64,000 nt of DNA from Hoeflea_A sp039025395 (GTDB lineage: Bacteria > Pseudomonadota > Alphaproteobacteria > Rhizobiales > Rhizobiaceae): positions 20,249 to 84,248 of the forward strand of contig JBCCOK010000013.1 in the NCBI GenBank assembly GCA_039025395.1, read 5' to 3'. The notes beneath the pieces were generated by a model. It had not been told where the DNA came from, made no database searches, and was given only the letters and a program-made list of their open reading frames with translations. Position numbers and translations under genes: made by a program. Shown piece after piece: positions 1 through 7,220 of this stretch; position 1 is the first letter of the stretch, and each line of letters starts with the position of its first letter.

Positions 1-621
1 TTCCTCTTCCTCCGGATCATTGTCTTCGAGGACCGGCAGGACCGACATCGCTGTGTCAACAAAACGGTAGAGGCTTGCCCAGGGCGCACCGGCCCGCGCC
101 ATCACGGCCAGCGCCAGCGCCTGCCCGGAATAAAATTCGGCTAGCGATTTGACGTCAGTGTCTTCGTGCAATTCGCCATTCTTCCGGGCCGACTGGAAGC
201 GGATTGAAAGCGCTTTTTGCCGCTGCTCGTCCACATAACGTCCGAGCGCTTCGAGCGATTGCGGCATCCCCGCGCATTCGACCAGATTGTTTGCAACAAA
301 ACAGCCCTTCGGCCCCATTGTTTCCGTCGCCGCGGCGACAACACCGTCGAGAAAGCGGCGCACGACGACTTCGAGCGGGTCGTCGGATCGAACCAGGTCT
401 TCAAGCATCGGACCGGCATAGGAACTACAATAACGCTCCATCGCTTTGGCGTAGATGGCTTCCTTGTCGCCGAAATTTGAATAGAGCCCTGGCTTGGCCA
501 TTCCTGTCATCGATGACAGGTCGTTCATCGATGTGCCTTCGAAGCCCCGTTCCCAGAACGCTTTCATGGCCGTTTCGAGAACAGCATCGGGGTCCGTTTT
601 TCTGGGCCTTCCGCGGGGCAT
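1..621 (-). CDS. TetR family transcriptional regulator (partial, cut by left edge)
   Basis: Only the first 207 codons are in the window. The N-terminus reads MPRGRPRKTDPDAV and is followed by a TetR-type helix-turn-helix (GTSMNDLSSMTGMAKPGLY, about residues 32-50), then NFGDKEAIY, the usual start of the ligand-binding helices. The ATG at 621 is preferred to the one at 636 because GAGG lies about 6 nt upstream of it. A promoter and two inverted repeats lie just upstream (646-721), so autorepression is likely. The effector and target genes are not visible and may lie beyond the left edge. The family call is secure; the regulon is unknown. Confidence 0.9.
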   Translation of the reverse strand, partial: MPRGRPRKTDPDAVLETAMKAFWERGFEGTSMNDLSSMTGMAKPGLYSNFGDKEAIYAKAMERYCSSYAGPMLEDLVRSDDPLEVVVRRFLDGVVAAATETMGPKGCFVANNLVECAGMPQSLEALGRYVDEQRQKALSIRFQSARKNGELHEDTDVKSLAEFYSGQALALAVMARAGAPWASLYRFVDTAMSVLPVLEDNDPEEEE

Positions 622-645
622 GGTCCGCCTCATCATTACGCACGG

Positions 646-661
646 GATACCAGCTGGTATC
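646..661. promoter_or_regulatory. perfect 16-bp palindrome, probable TetR-family operator
   Basis: GATACCAGCTGGTATC is its own reverse complement. It overlaps the predicted transcription start of the adjacent TetR-type gene, the classic position for autorepression. The core ACCAGCTGGT shares its ACTGGT/ACCAGT-like halves with the second repeat at 705-721. Confidence 0.6.
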
Positions 662-663
662 TT

Positions 664-692
664 AATTTACAGATGCAAAAGATCAAGTGCAA
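664..692 (-). promoter_or_regulatory. predicted sigma-70 promoter of the tetR-type gene
   Basis: Read on the minus strand, TTGCAC (687-692) and TAAATT (664-669) are separated by exactly 17 nt. This places transcription start near 657, inside the palindrome at 646-661 and about 35 nt before the start codon. No experiment supports it; it is a motif match with ideal spacing. Confidence 0.5.
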
Positions 693-704
693 ATTTAATT
701 ACCG

Positions 705-721
705 ACTGGTACTAAACCAGT
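705..721. promoter_or_regulatory. second candidate operator: ACTGGT-N5-ACCAGT
   Basis: An inverted repeat of two 6-bp arms around ACTAA lies just upstream of the predicted -35 element. The arms resemble those in the palindrome at 646-661. An overlapping imperfect copy, TACCGACTGGTA, sits at 700-711. Two related sites flanking one promoter suggest cooperative repression. Confidence 0.4.
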
Positions 722-744
722 AATTTCAATATTCACAAAATTGG

Positions 745-760
745 TTAACAATGGATTAAC
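745..760 (+). promoter_or_regulatory. perfect CtrA-type box TTAA-N7-TTAAC
   Basis: TTAA (745-748), 7 nt, then TTAAC (756-760) match the full consensus of the alphaproteobacterial cell-cycle regulator CtrA. It lies about 55 bp beyond the predicted -35 of the TetR-type gene in a gene-free stretch of about 330 bp (622-948). The rest of that stretch holds only the operators and promoter listed here. No good gene starts to its right: the 32-codon frame at 761-859 has no room for a ribosome site. Confidence 0.45.
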
Positions 761-948
761 ATGAAGAAACGGTTTGTATTCTTGCTGTTCACTCATGTAA
801 AGGCGGCAGGCTCCGAAGGTCGTGTCGGATCAATGCAACCCTCTGAACGTAGAAACTGATGCCATGCGGCGCATCTGCACCGTTAAACGCGACCGGGAAC
901 GCCACAGATGCTTCGCAAATGAAATTCAAAGCCATTTTGAGATCTTTA

Positions 949-1701
949 TTATTGTGGTTCAACGAGCTTTGCATCCGGGCCAAAGCGGGCTTCAAGCCAG
1001 TCGATCGCGAACGGCAAAAAATCGTCGGACGCGAACAGTTCCGCCGTGCAATTGCCGACTGGACCTTTAATGACAGGCTCCCGGGAAAGGAAGTCGACCA
1101 GGATCTGCCCGAAATAGTCACCTTCCGGCCAGTCGACGATCCCGTCGGTATCATCAAGGCTCTCTATCCATTGTTCACCGCCGTCAGCGCGCACATAGCG
1201 CCGCCGCACCAAACGTTTTTCGGGAATATCAGCGAGATATTCGGCACGATGTGTGACGGTAACCGTGTCAATGTCGGCACCCAACCGGAGGACCCAGCCA
1301 TTGGCGTCGACGAAACGCGCCAGCGGGGAGCCATTGCCATAGTAATGGTGCAGTGGAATAGGCTCCAAGATGGCCGCAGCCTCTGGCCCGGCAGCCTCGA
1401 AGCGTGCCGCCGCATGATCATTGACCAGCGTTCCAGGCCGCTGCCGGAAGACCTCGACCAATGCGCCCAACGACCTGTCTGCCGGTGTCGTCAGGAAATC
1501 GATGGGACCGCTATCATCGGCACCCATCGGCATGACAAGGGTGCCGTTCGGTCCGAGCCTCTCCATCAGCGCATCAATGAGACCAGACGCCCCGCCCTCG
1601 ACCGCACCGATGCGGCGCAGGCTTGCATGCACCATGAGGAGACTGCACTTGTGGAGGCCCAGCGCTTCGAGTTGATGAAGCAGTTCAGTCTTGGTCAACA
1701 T
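949..1701 (-). CDS. AAC(3)-family aminoglycoside N-acetyltransferase-like protein
   Basis: About 250 residues, the usual size for the antibiotic N-acetyltransferase (AAC(3)) family, which transfers acetyl from acetyl-CoA to the 3-amino group of 2-deoxystreptamine drugs. Recognisable features are an N-terminal LMVHASLRRIGAVEGG, LVMPMGADDS, and NDHAAARFEAAGPEA followed by a C-terminal GNGSPLARF. Many chromosomal homologues have no proven drug substrate, so resistance is an inference. The ATG at 1701 is preferred over an upstream GTG at 1749; it overlaps the end of the LysR gene by 17 nt, suggesting cotranscription. No strong ribosome site is visible. Confidence 0.8.
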   Translation of the reverse strand: MLTKTELLHQLEALGLHKCSLLMVHASLRRIGAVEGGASGLIDALMERLGPNGTLVMPMGADDSGPIDFLTTPADRSLGALVEVFRQRPGTLVNDHAAARFEAAGPEAAAILEPIPLHHYYGNGSPLARFVDANGWVLRLGADIDTVTVTHRAEYLADIPEKRLVRRRYVRADGGEQWIESLDDTDGIVDWPEGDYFGQILVDFLSREPVIKGPVGNCTAELFASDDFLPFAIDWLEARFGPDAKLVEPQ

Positions 1702-2617
1702 CCGCGGCAATCTTCGGCTTTGCCTGTGTTTTGAGCCAGGCAAGGACACGTTCGGCCTTCGGCGTCAAGGCCTGGTTGTCTGGCCAGATCACGTAATGGC
1801 CCTGACCGACATCGTAAGCTTCGGTTCCAAGCCGCAACAGCAGACCCTGATCAATAAGCGTTTCGACGATATGATCCCACCCGCAGGCAATTCCCTCACC
1901 GGCAATGGCCGCCTGGATAACAAGCGCGTAGTCGTTGAAACGCAAACCGCCGACGCCATCGACATAGTCGATTTCCTGCGCTCGAAACCAGTCGCGCCAG
2001 CCGGCCCGTGGCCGGTACGGCTCTTCAAGGTGGATAAGCGCGTGGTCACGTATATCGGCGTTGCAACCGGGGCGCCCGGCCCTGTCGAGATAGGCCGGAC
2101 TGCAGACCGGATAGATGCGTTCCGGTCCAAGCCAGAGCGTATTGAAACCCGGCCATGTTCCGGAGCCCAGGCGCACCGCAAAGGAGTTGGGCTCGTTGAC
2201 GATATTGATGTCCTTGTCCGTTGTCTGCAGCCGGATCTCGATATCCCTGTTGTTGCCCCGAAAGGTCGCGAGCCGCGGCAGCATCCAGTAATGCGCAAAG
2301 GCCGTTGAGCACGATATCGACACATGTTGACCCGGTTCGCGTCGCGCAATTGCTTCGGCTGAATTCAGGATGTGCATTAAACCAAATGATACGTCAGCAT
2401 AGAAGCGTTCGCCTGCCTCGGTCAGGCGGATAGCCCGGTGGCGGCGTTCGAATAATACCGTGCCAAGCGCCTGTTCAACTTTCTTGACCGATTGGCTGAT
2501 AGCCGGTTGAGAGACATTCAACTCCTCTGCAGCTGCCGTGAAGGAGCAATGTCTGGCCGCCGCTTCAAAGGCGAAAAGGGCAGTCGGAGATTGGATGCGT
2601 CGGTGCAGTCTTCTCAT
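1685..2617 (-). CDS. LysR family regulator, GcvA-like
   Basis: A 310-residue LysR-type regulator. Residues about 10-70 form the winged HTH (SFTAAAEELNVSQPAISQSV). The rest is the substrate-binding-like effector domain with the GcvA-like pattern of a WxxWF motif and a late GEGIACGW. It is divergent from the methyltransferase-family gene at 2712, the usual arrangement for LysR control of a neighbour. It overlaps the acetyltransferase downstream. The ATG at 2617 has no clear Shine-Dalgarno. The inducer is unknown. Confidence 0.9.
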   Translation of the reverse strand: MRRLHRRIQSPTALFAFEAAARHCSFTAAAEELNVSQPAISQSVKKVEQALGTVLFERRHRAIRLTEAGERFYADVSFGLMHILNSAEAIARREPGQHVSISCSTAFAHYWMLPRLATFRGNNRDIEIRLQTTDKDINIVNEPNSFAVRLGSGTWPGFNTLWLGPERIYPVCSPAYLDRAGRPGCNADIRDHALIHLEEPYRPRAGWRDWFRAQEIDYVDGVGGLRFNDYALVIQAAIAGEGIACGWDHIVETLIDQGLLLRLGTEAYDVGQGHYVIWPDNQALTPKAERVLAWLKTQAKPKIAADVDQD

Positions 2618-2711
2618 AATTTGAGTTTATGCAATAGAAAACAATTTTCAATCGTCACAACGCCCGATTTCCATCGTATCCTTGGTTTTGGAAACGGAGC
2701 GGAGGCAGAGG
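2618..2711. promoter_or_regulatory. divergent control region between lysR and the methyltransferase gene
   Basis: This 94-bp AT-rich gap contains TTG-N8-CAA (2621-2634), which includes a T-N11-A LysR-type core, and GAAAA-CAA-TTTTC (2637-2649), a short inverted repeat. Both are candidate binding sites for the adjacent LysR protein. GGAGG at 2701-2705 is the ribosome site of the rightward gene. Confidence 0.4.
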
Positions 2712-4229
2712 GTGCAAAGACGCAGCGCATCAAGGCGGTCCCGGCGCACTGAGCGCGTGCAGCCCGTTGCGCCCGCCTACATCACCCGCGAAATACCGTT
2801 TTTTGAATTCATGCATGAAGAGGGGCTTGTCCGCATCGAACAACAGGCCGACCGGCTGTTGGAGGACGTCGGCATTGAGTTCCGCGAAGACCCGAATGCA
2901 CTGGACATCTGGAAAGCGGCAGGAGCGGATGTAAGCGGCACGCGGGTACGCTTGCCGCGCGGCATGGCCCGTGCCCTTCTTAAAACCGCACCGTCGAAAT
3001 TCACACAACACGCCCGCAATCCTCAGCGCAGCGTTGAAATCGGCGAACGCAGCACCGTATTCGCGCCGATCTACGGCCCGCCCTTTGTCCGCTGCCTTGA
3101 AAAGGGCCGCCGCTATGGCTCGATCCAGGATTTCGAGAAACTTTCGAAGCTCGCCGCGATGCTGCCTGCACTGCATCATATGGGACTGGTCATCTGCGAG
3201 CCCTGCGATGTGCCGGTGAACAAGCGCCACCTCGACATGCTCTATGTGCACATCAAAAACTCCGACAAGCCGTTTCTTGGCGCCATCACCGAGAAAGCCC
3301 GGGCAGAGGATTCGGTCGCCTTGGCGCGGATTCTGTTCGGCGAGGATTTCGTCCGCGACAATTGCGTGATCATGGGAAACGTCAACACCAACTCGCCGCT
3401 GCACGTCGATCGTGTCGTGACGGAAGCGATTTCCGTCTATTGCGGTGCCGGGCAGGGGATTGTCGTCGCCCCGTTTATTCTGGGCGGTGCCATGGGGCCG
3501 GTGACGACCGCCGCTTCCATCGCCCAGGCACTCGCCGAGGCAATGGCCTGCGGCGCCTACAGCCAGTTGATCAGGCCGGGCGCTCCATTCGTTCTTGGCA
3601 ATTTCCTTTCTTCCATGAGCCTCAAGAGCGGGGCACCCACTTTCGGCATGCCGGAACCGGTTGCTTCCAACTACATTATCGGCCAGCTGGCGCGCCGTCT
3701 CGGCGTTCCGCTGCGCTGCGGCGGATCGCTCACCGCATCCAAGCTTGCCGATGCGCAGGCATCGGCCGAAAGTGCTGATTCCATGCACTCAACTGCGCTG
3801 GGTGGCGCGAACTTTGTCCTTCATTCGGCCGGCTGGCTCGAGGGCGGCCTCGTCACCGGCTTCGAAAAGCTGGTCATCGATGCCGACCGTCTCGGCGCAT
3901 ATCAGAAACTGCTCGGCGGCATCGAGGTCGACGACAATGCGGTTGGTTCGATTGCCTATGACGACGTGGAACCGGCCGGTCATTTCCTGGGCTCCGCCCA
4001 CACCATGCAGAATTATGAAACAGCCTATTATGACGCTGTGCTGTCGGATTCCGAGAGTTTCGAGCAGTGGAGCGAGCATGGCGGCAAGGATACGGCGCAG
4101 CGGGCCTTTGAAAGATGGAACAGGATGCTTGAAGAACACCAGCCGCCGCCGCTCGACGAGGCAGTAGACGAGGCGCTGCGCGACTTCATAAAGGCCAAGA
4201 AGGACAGCATGCCGGACGCCTGGTATTGA
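2712..4229 (+). CDS. trimethylamine methyltransferase (MttB) family protein, non-pyrrolysine type
   Basis: About 505 residues, full length for the COG5598 family. Members transfer a methyl group from a quaternary or tertiary amine to a cognate corrinoid protein. Archaeal MttB uses pyrrolysine, but this frame is open with no internal amber, so it belongs to the non-Pyl group that includes glycine betaine methyltransferase. Family features visible include YGPPF, GNVNTNSPL and LGGAMGPVTTAASIAQ. The start is the GTG at 2712 because GGAGG lies 6 nt upstream; a TTG at 2682 is less likely. No corrinoid protein or reactivator is in the window, so the methyl acceptor is unknown. It is probably controlled by the divergent LysR. 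Confidence 0.85.
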   Translation: MQRRSASRRSRRTERVQPVAPAYITREIPFFEFMHEEGLVRIEQQADRLLEDVGIEFREDPNALDIWKAAGADVSGTRVRLPRGMARALLKTAPSKFTQHARNPQRSVEIGERSTVFAPIYGPPFVRCLEKGRRYGSIQDFEKLSKLAAMLPALHHMGLVICEPCDVPVNKRHLDMLYVHIKNSDKPFLGAITEKARAEDSVALARILFGEDFVRDNCVIMGNVNTNSPLHVDRVVTEAISVYCGAGQGIVVAPFILGGAMGPVTTAASIAQALAEAMACGAYSQLIRPGAPFVLGNFLSSMSLKSGAPTFGMPEPVASNYIIGQLARRLGVPLRCGGSLTASKLADAQASAESADSMHSTALGGANFVLHSAGWLEGGLVTGFEKLVIDADRLGAYQKLLGGIEVDDNAVGSIAYDDVEPAGHFLGSAHTMQNYETAYYDAVLSDSESFEQWSEHGGKDTAQRAFERWNRMLEEHQPPPLDEAVDEALRDFIKAKKDSMPDAWY

Positions 4230-4564
4230 CCGCTGTCGGCGCGCCGATTTGCGATCCGCACAGATAGGGTGCGGTCGCTTTTGCATTTTCACATTTACAC
4301 GGTCATTGGTTGACCGCACGTCGCAATTTGCAAGCTTCGTTTCGCCAACAGCGCTGATCAAGAGGCAATAGCGGAGCAAACCGATTGCGCACGCCCGACC
4401 GGACACGGCTGCGCGATCCGGTAACAAATATCCGGCGAACGGTGCCAGTGCATTGGACGGCGCAGTTCCAAATTAAGGAGTAAAAACGGGTAGAAGGCAC
4501 ACGGTAATGTGTGTAACATCATGTGTAATTAGATGCTGCGCTTAATGTAAACGGAGACCACATA
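4230..4564. other. 335-bp gap upstream of the peroxidase cassette
   Basis: I find no gene here. The right half is AT-richer and carries CACAC-N6-GTGTG (4498-4513) and two TGTGTAA copies (near 4510 and 4523). These could be regulator sites for the cassette that starts at 4565. GGAGA lies at about 4553-4557, just before its GTG start. Confidence 0.35.
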
Positions 4565-5185
4565 GTGGCGAATCGTGCGCGCACGGATGAGGGGAGAGTG
4601 TTAGCAAAGTCAGTGTCGTTCGTGTTGCCCACGCCTGTCTCGCCGAGGGCATCATGGTTCGTAAGAGGCGCACTTCGTTTCTTGAACTACTTTAGAGAAA
4701 CAGACACCAAAACTGCGCGTGATCTTTCATTTCTCTCGTTCCTGCATTGGGTCGTCCTCAAAAGGGATGATTTTGATTCTGTAAACTCGGAGTCGGGCCA
4801 GAAGAACAGGCTCGAACACGACTACAACCTGTTTTTGAGCACGTTCGACGGTCCCTGGCAGCCCTATGTCGACGCGTTTTCCGACGTATTGGGGCATGCC
4901 ATCGATTTTGTCTGGTCCTTCAGCATCGGTTATCCGGGTTCAAAGCCGGATTCGAAGTTCCGGAAGTACATATTTCTCAATCAACTGGATGCCCATCACC
5001 ACTACACGGCCTATCCCATTGCGTCTGTCCGCGATGTGCGGCGCGCCCTGCATCTGCAAAGCAATTTGAGTGAATTCGCTGAACAATCGAAGGATCTGGA
5101 ACCGGAACAGTTTGCCCAGGAATTTCGCAGGCTGCTGATCCGCGTTCAAAATGACCTCGGCACGATCGGCCCATTGGAAAAATGA
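4565..5185 (+). CDS. conserved small protein of unknown function, first gene of DyP cassette
   Basis: 206 residues, GTG start with GGAGA about 8 nt upstream. I do not recognise a named family. The centre shows HWVVL, then RLE..Y.LF...FDG (about residues 90-105), then VW...GYPG and an HHYTAYP segment. The next gene has the same ordered motifs, so the two look like divergent tandem copies of one fold. It overlaps the next gene by 4 nt (ATGA), so the two are almost certainly co-translated. No signal peptide or convincing membrane segment is seen. It probably acts in the cytosol with the peroxidase. Confidence 0.7.
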   Translation: MANRARTDEGRVLAKSVSFVLPTPVSPRASWFVRGALRFLNYFRETDTKTARDLSFLSFLHWVVLKRDDFDSVNSESGQKNRLEHDYNLFLSTFDGPWQPYVDAFSDVLGHAIDFVWSFSIGYPGSKPDSKFRKYIFLNQLDAHHHYTAYPIASVRDVRRALHLQSNLSEFAEQSKDLEPEQFAQEFRRLLIRVQNDLGTIGPLEK

Positions 5186-5865
5186 TACTGTCATCAGGAA
5201 GCGGTTCCGGCAGGAACCGGTATGGCTCGAAATACGGATATACGGCTCTGTTCCCCATAAGGGACGCCGACTGTCGCGTTGCTCTGCGCAAATCGCTTCT
5301 GGACATGGACGCCCACAAATACGGATCGCCTTTTTCAGACGTGCCGCGCATCCATCTCGCCAGGTTGATTGTGTGGGATGGTTTGCCGTATCAGGGCTTG
5401 CCCTCAAAGGCAGATCGCCTCGAAGCAGGCTACCTGATCTTCATGTGCGACTTTGACGGTGAAACCGTGCGCAACCTCGCTGGAAGCCTGGTCGTCAATG
5501 CTTTCGACTTCGTTCAAGACATTTGGGGAAAGTGCAGCGGGTTTCCGGTCACCGGCGAAGGACCATTCGACACCAACGCAGCAGCGAAACAGTTCGCCGA
5601 CTATCTGAGACGCTACCAAGTCGAAACATCGCTGTTCTTCTGTGACCAACCCCATGCCACCGTCGAGGAGATCCTTTCCGGCATCAAGATGCAGATCGCC
5701 TTCGCCAAATTCGTCGAAGCGAACCAGGCCGACGATCCAGTCACGCTGCAGCAGAAATTCCGTCAGTTCTGGGAGGATTTAAAGGGTTCGCAAGACCTCC
5801 TCCCCGGCAGACTCCCCGACACTGAACCCCGCGGAACCGGCCTTGGTGAAAAAGCTCAACCTTAG
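5182..5865 (+). CDS. conserved small protein of unknown function, paralogue of the preceding gene
   Basis: 227 residues. The order of motifs is TALFPIRDADCRVALR, SPFSDVPRIHLARLIVW, then RLEAGYLIFMCDFDG, IWGKCSGFP and a C-terminal helical part. The H..R.IVW, RLE..Y..F...FDG and W...GFP elements line up with those of the upstream protein. Proteins of this look occur beside heme peroxidase or catalase-like genes, but I cannot name the family with confidence. It overlaps both neighbours (4 nt upstream, 23 nt downstream), indicating tight translational coupling with the peroxidase. Confidence 0.7.
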   Translation: MILSSGSGSGRNRYGSKYGYTALFPIRDADCRVALRKSLLDMDAHKYGSPFSDVPRIHLARLIVWDGLPYQGLPSKADRLEAGYLIFMCDFDGETVRNLAGSLVVNAFDFVQDIWGKCSGFPVTGEGPFDTNAAAKQFADYLRRYQVETSLFFCDQPHATVEEILSGIKMQIAFAKFVEANQADDPVTLQQKFRQFWEDLKGSQDLLPGRLPDTEPRGTGLGEKAQP

Positions 5866-7204
5866 CAATATACAGGGCAATATCCTGCGCGGTTACCGGA
5901 GCTTCACCCGTGCAAGATTCCTGTACTTTTCGGTCAGGAAAGCCGAGGCGGGGCGCGCGTTTATCGGCCGGCTGCTTGATGAGGAGCTGATTACGGCCGC
6001 GCAGTGGAAAGAGAAGCCCGACTGTGCCGTCAACGTCGCAGTCAGCGCCGGCGGGCTGCTTGCGATGAACGTTCCCGCCGAGAGCGTGTATACCTTTCCT
6101 CCCGCGTTCTGCGAGGGCATGAAAGTGCGCGCAACGGGCCTGGGTGACACCGGTGAAAGCTCGCCAGCCAATTGGGACCGGCCGTGGCGGTCAGATCATG
6201 TTCATGTCGTTGTCATGTGCTATGCCGAGACCGAGCGCAGCGTCAATGAACACGCCAGAAAAGTTCGCGGAATGTTGCCCGATGGGATTCGCGAATTGAG
6301 CCCGGCCCAAAAGGCACATCAAATTATCAAGGATCGGCTTGCACTCGAACATTTCGGTTTTGCCGACGGCATCGGCAATCCGGTTGTCGAAGGAATGCCG
6401 TCAAGCAACGAACGACGCGGCGGCGCAAACCTCGTCGCACCTGGCGAGTTTGTGCTTGGGTACCCGGGCATCGGCGGCGAGGAGCCGCATGCTCCGCAAC
6501 CCCGTGCCCTTGTCCATGACGGCTCGTTTCTTGTCCTGCGCAAACTTTCCCAGAACGTTCAAATGTTTCGTCACTACCTGCATGAACAGGAAGCCGTCCT
6601 CAAGCGCGTTGATCAACGTTACGGAGCCGGCTTTCTGGCAGCGAAAATGGTTGGCCGGTGGCCGAATGGAACATCACTGATCAAAAACCCGGACGCGTCA
6701 GGCGATGGCATCCCCGATAATCAGTTTGACTACCGTCTAGACCCGCAAGGTTCTGCCTGCCCGCTTGGCGCGCATATCCGCAGGTCTAATCCGCGTGCTG
6801 CACTCGGGCTTGGTGGTTTGCTTTCGCAGCGCCGCCTCGTCATGCGGCGTGGCATCGCCTATGGCAAGTTTGTCGACGAACATGAGGTGCCGGATGATGA
6901 GGACCGCGGAATCATGTTTCTTGCCTACATGACGAACATTGAACGTCAATTCGAGTTCTTGCAACGCCAATGGATCAATCACGGCGATGATCTCGATCAG
7001 GGAAACGACAAGGACGCAATTATTGGCGATAACAACGGCACAGGCCGTATGGTTGTTCCCGGAGATGAGCGTACCGGAAGGGCGCCCGTTCTTCTGACGC
7101 GCTTGCCGCGTTTCGTCGGCGTTCGCGGCGGCGAGTATCTTTTTGCGCCAAGCCTTTCGGCGTTGGGCCTGCTTGCCGAAAACCTGGTGGAGTTGTCGTT
7201 TTGA
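5843..7204 (+). CDS. DyP-type heme peroxidase
   Basis: 453 residues, the length of the longer DyP subgroups. Dye-decolorising peroxidases reduce H2O2 and oxidise bulky phenolic or dye substrates using heme. GFADGIGNP (residues 172-180) holds the distal catalytic Asp (D175). CPLGAHIRRSNPR contains the proximal heme ligand His (H311). An Arg at about 336 (MRRGIAYG) fits the distal arginine, and FLAYMTNIERQFEFLQ is the usual C-terminal heme-pocket stretch. No Tat or Sec signal is present, so it should be cytosolic unless loaded into an encapsulin; none is seen here. It overlaps the small gene upstream and is followed after 16 nt by the catalase-like gene. Confidence 0.93.
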   Translation: MVKKLNLSNIQGNILRGYRSFTRARFLYFSVRKAEAGRAFIGRLLDEELITAAQWKEKPDCAVNVAVSAGGLLAMNVPAESVYTFPPAFCEGMKVRATGLGDTGESSPANWDRPWRSDHVHVVVMCYAETERSVNEHARKVRGMLPDGIRELSPAQKAHQIIKDRLALEHFGFADGIGNPVVEGMPSSNERRGGANLVAPGEFVLGYPGIGGEEPHAPQPRALVHDGSFLVLRKLSQNVQMFRHYLHEQEAVLKRVDQRYGAGFLAAKMVGRWPNGTSLIKNPDASGDGIPDNQFDYRLDPQGSACPLGAHIRRSNPRAALGLGGLLSQRRLVMRRGIAYGKFVDEHEVPDDEDRGIMFLAYMTNIERQFEFLQRQWINHGDDLDQGNDKDAIIGDNNGTGRMVVPGDERTGRAPVLLTRLPRFVGVRGGEYLFAPSLSALGLLAENLVELSF

Positions 7205-7220
7205 CCGATGGGGCAAACAG

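Noticed and set aside
761..859. 32-residue frame right after the CtrA-type box
   Set aside because: There is no room for a ribosome site between the box and the ATG, and the peptide has no recognisable features.
2730..3788. 352-codon antisense frame opposite the MttB-family gene
   Set aside because: The plus-strand frame has strong family motifs and a good ribosome site; the antisense has neither.
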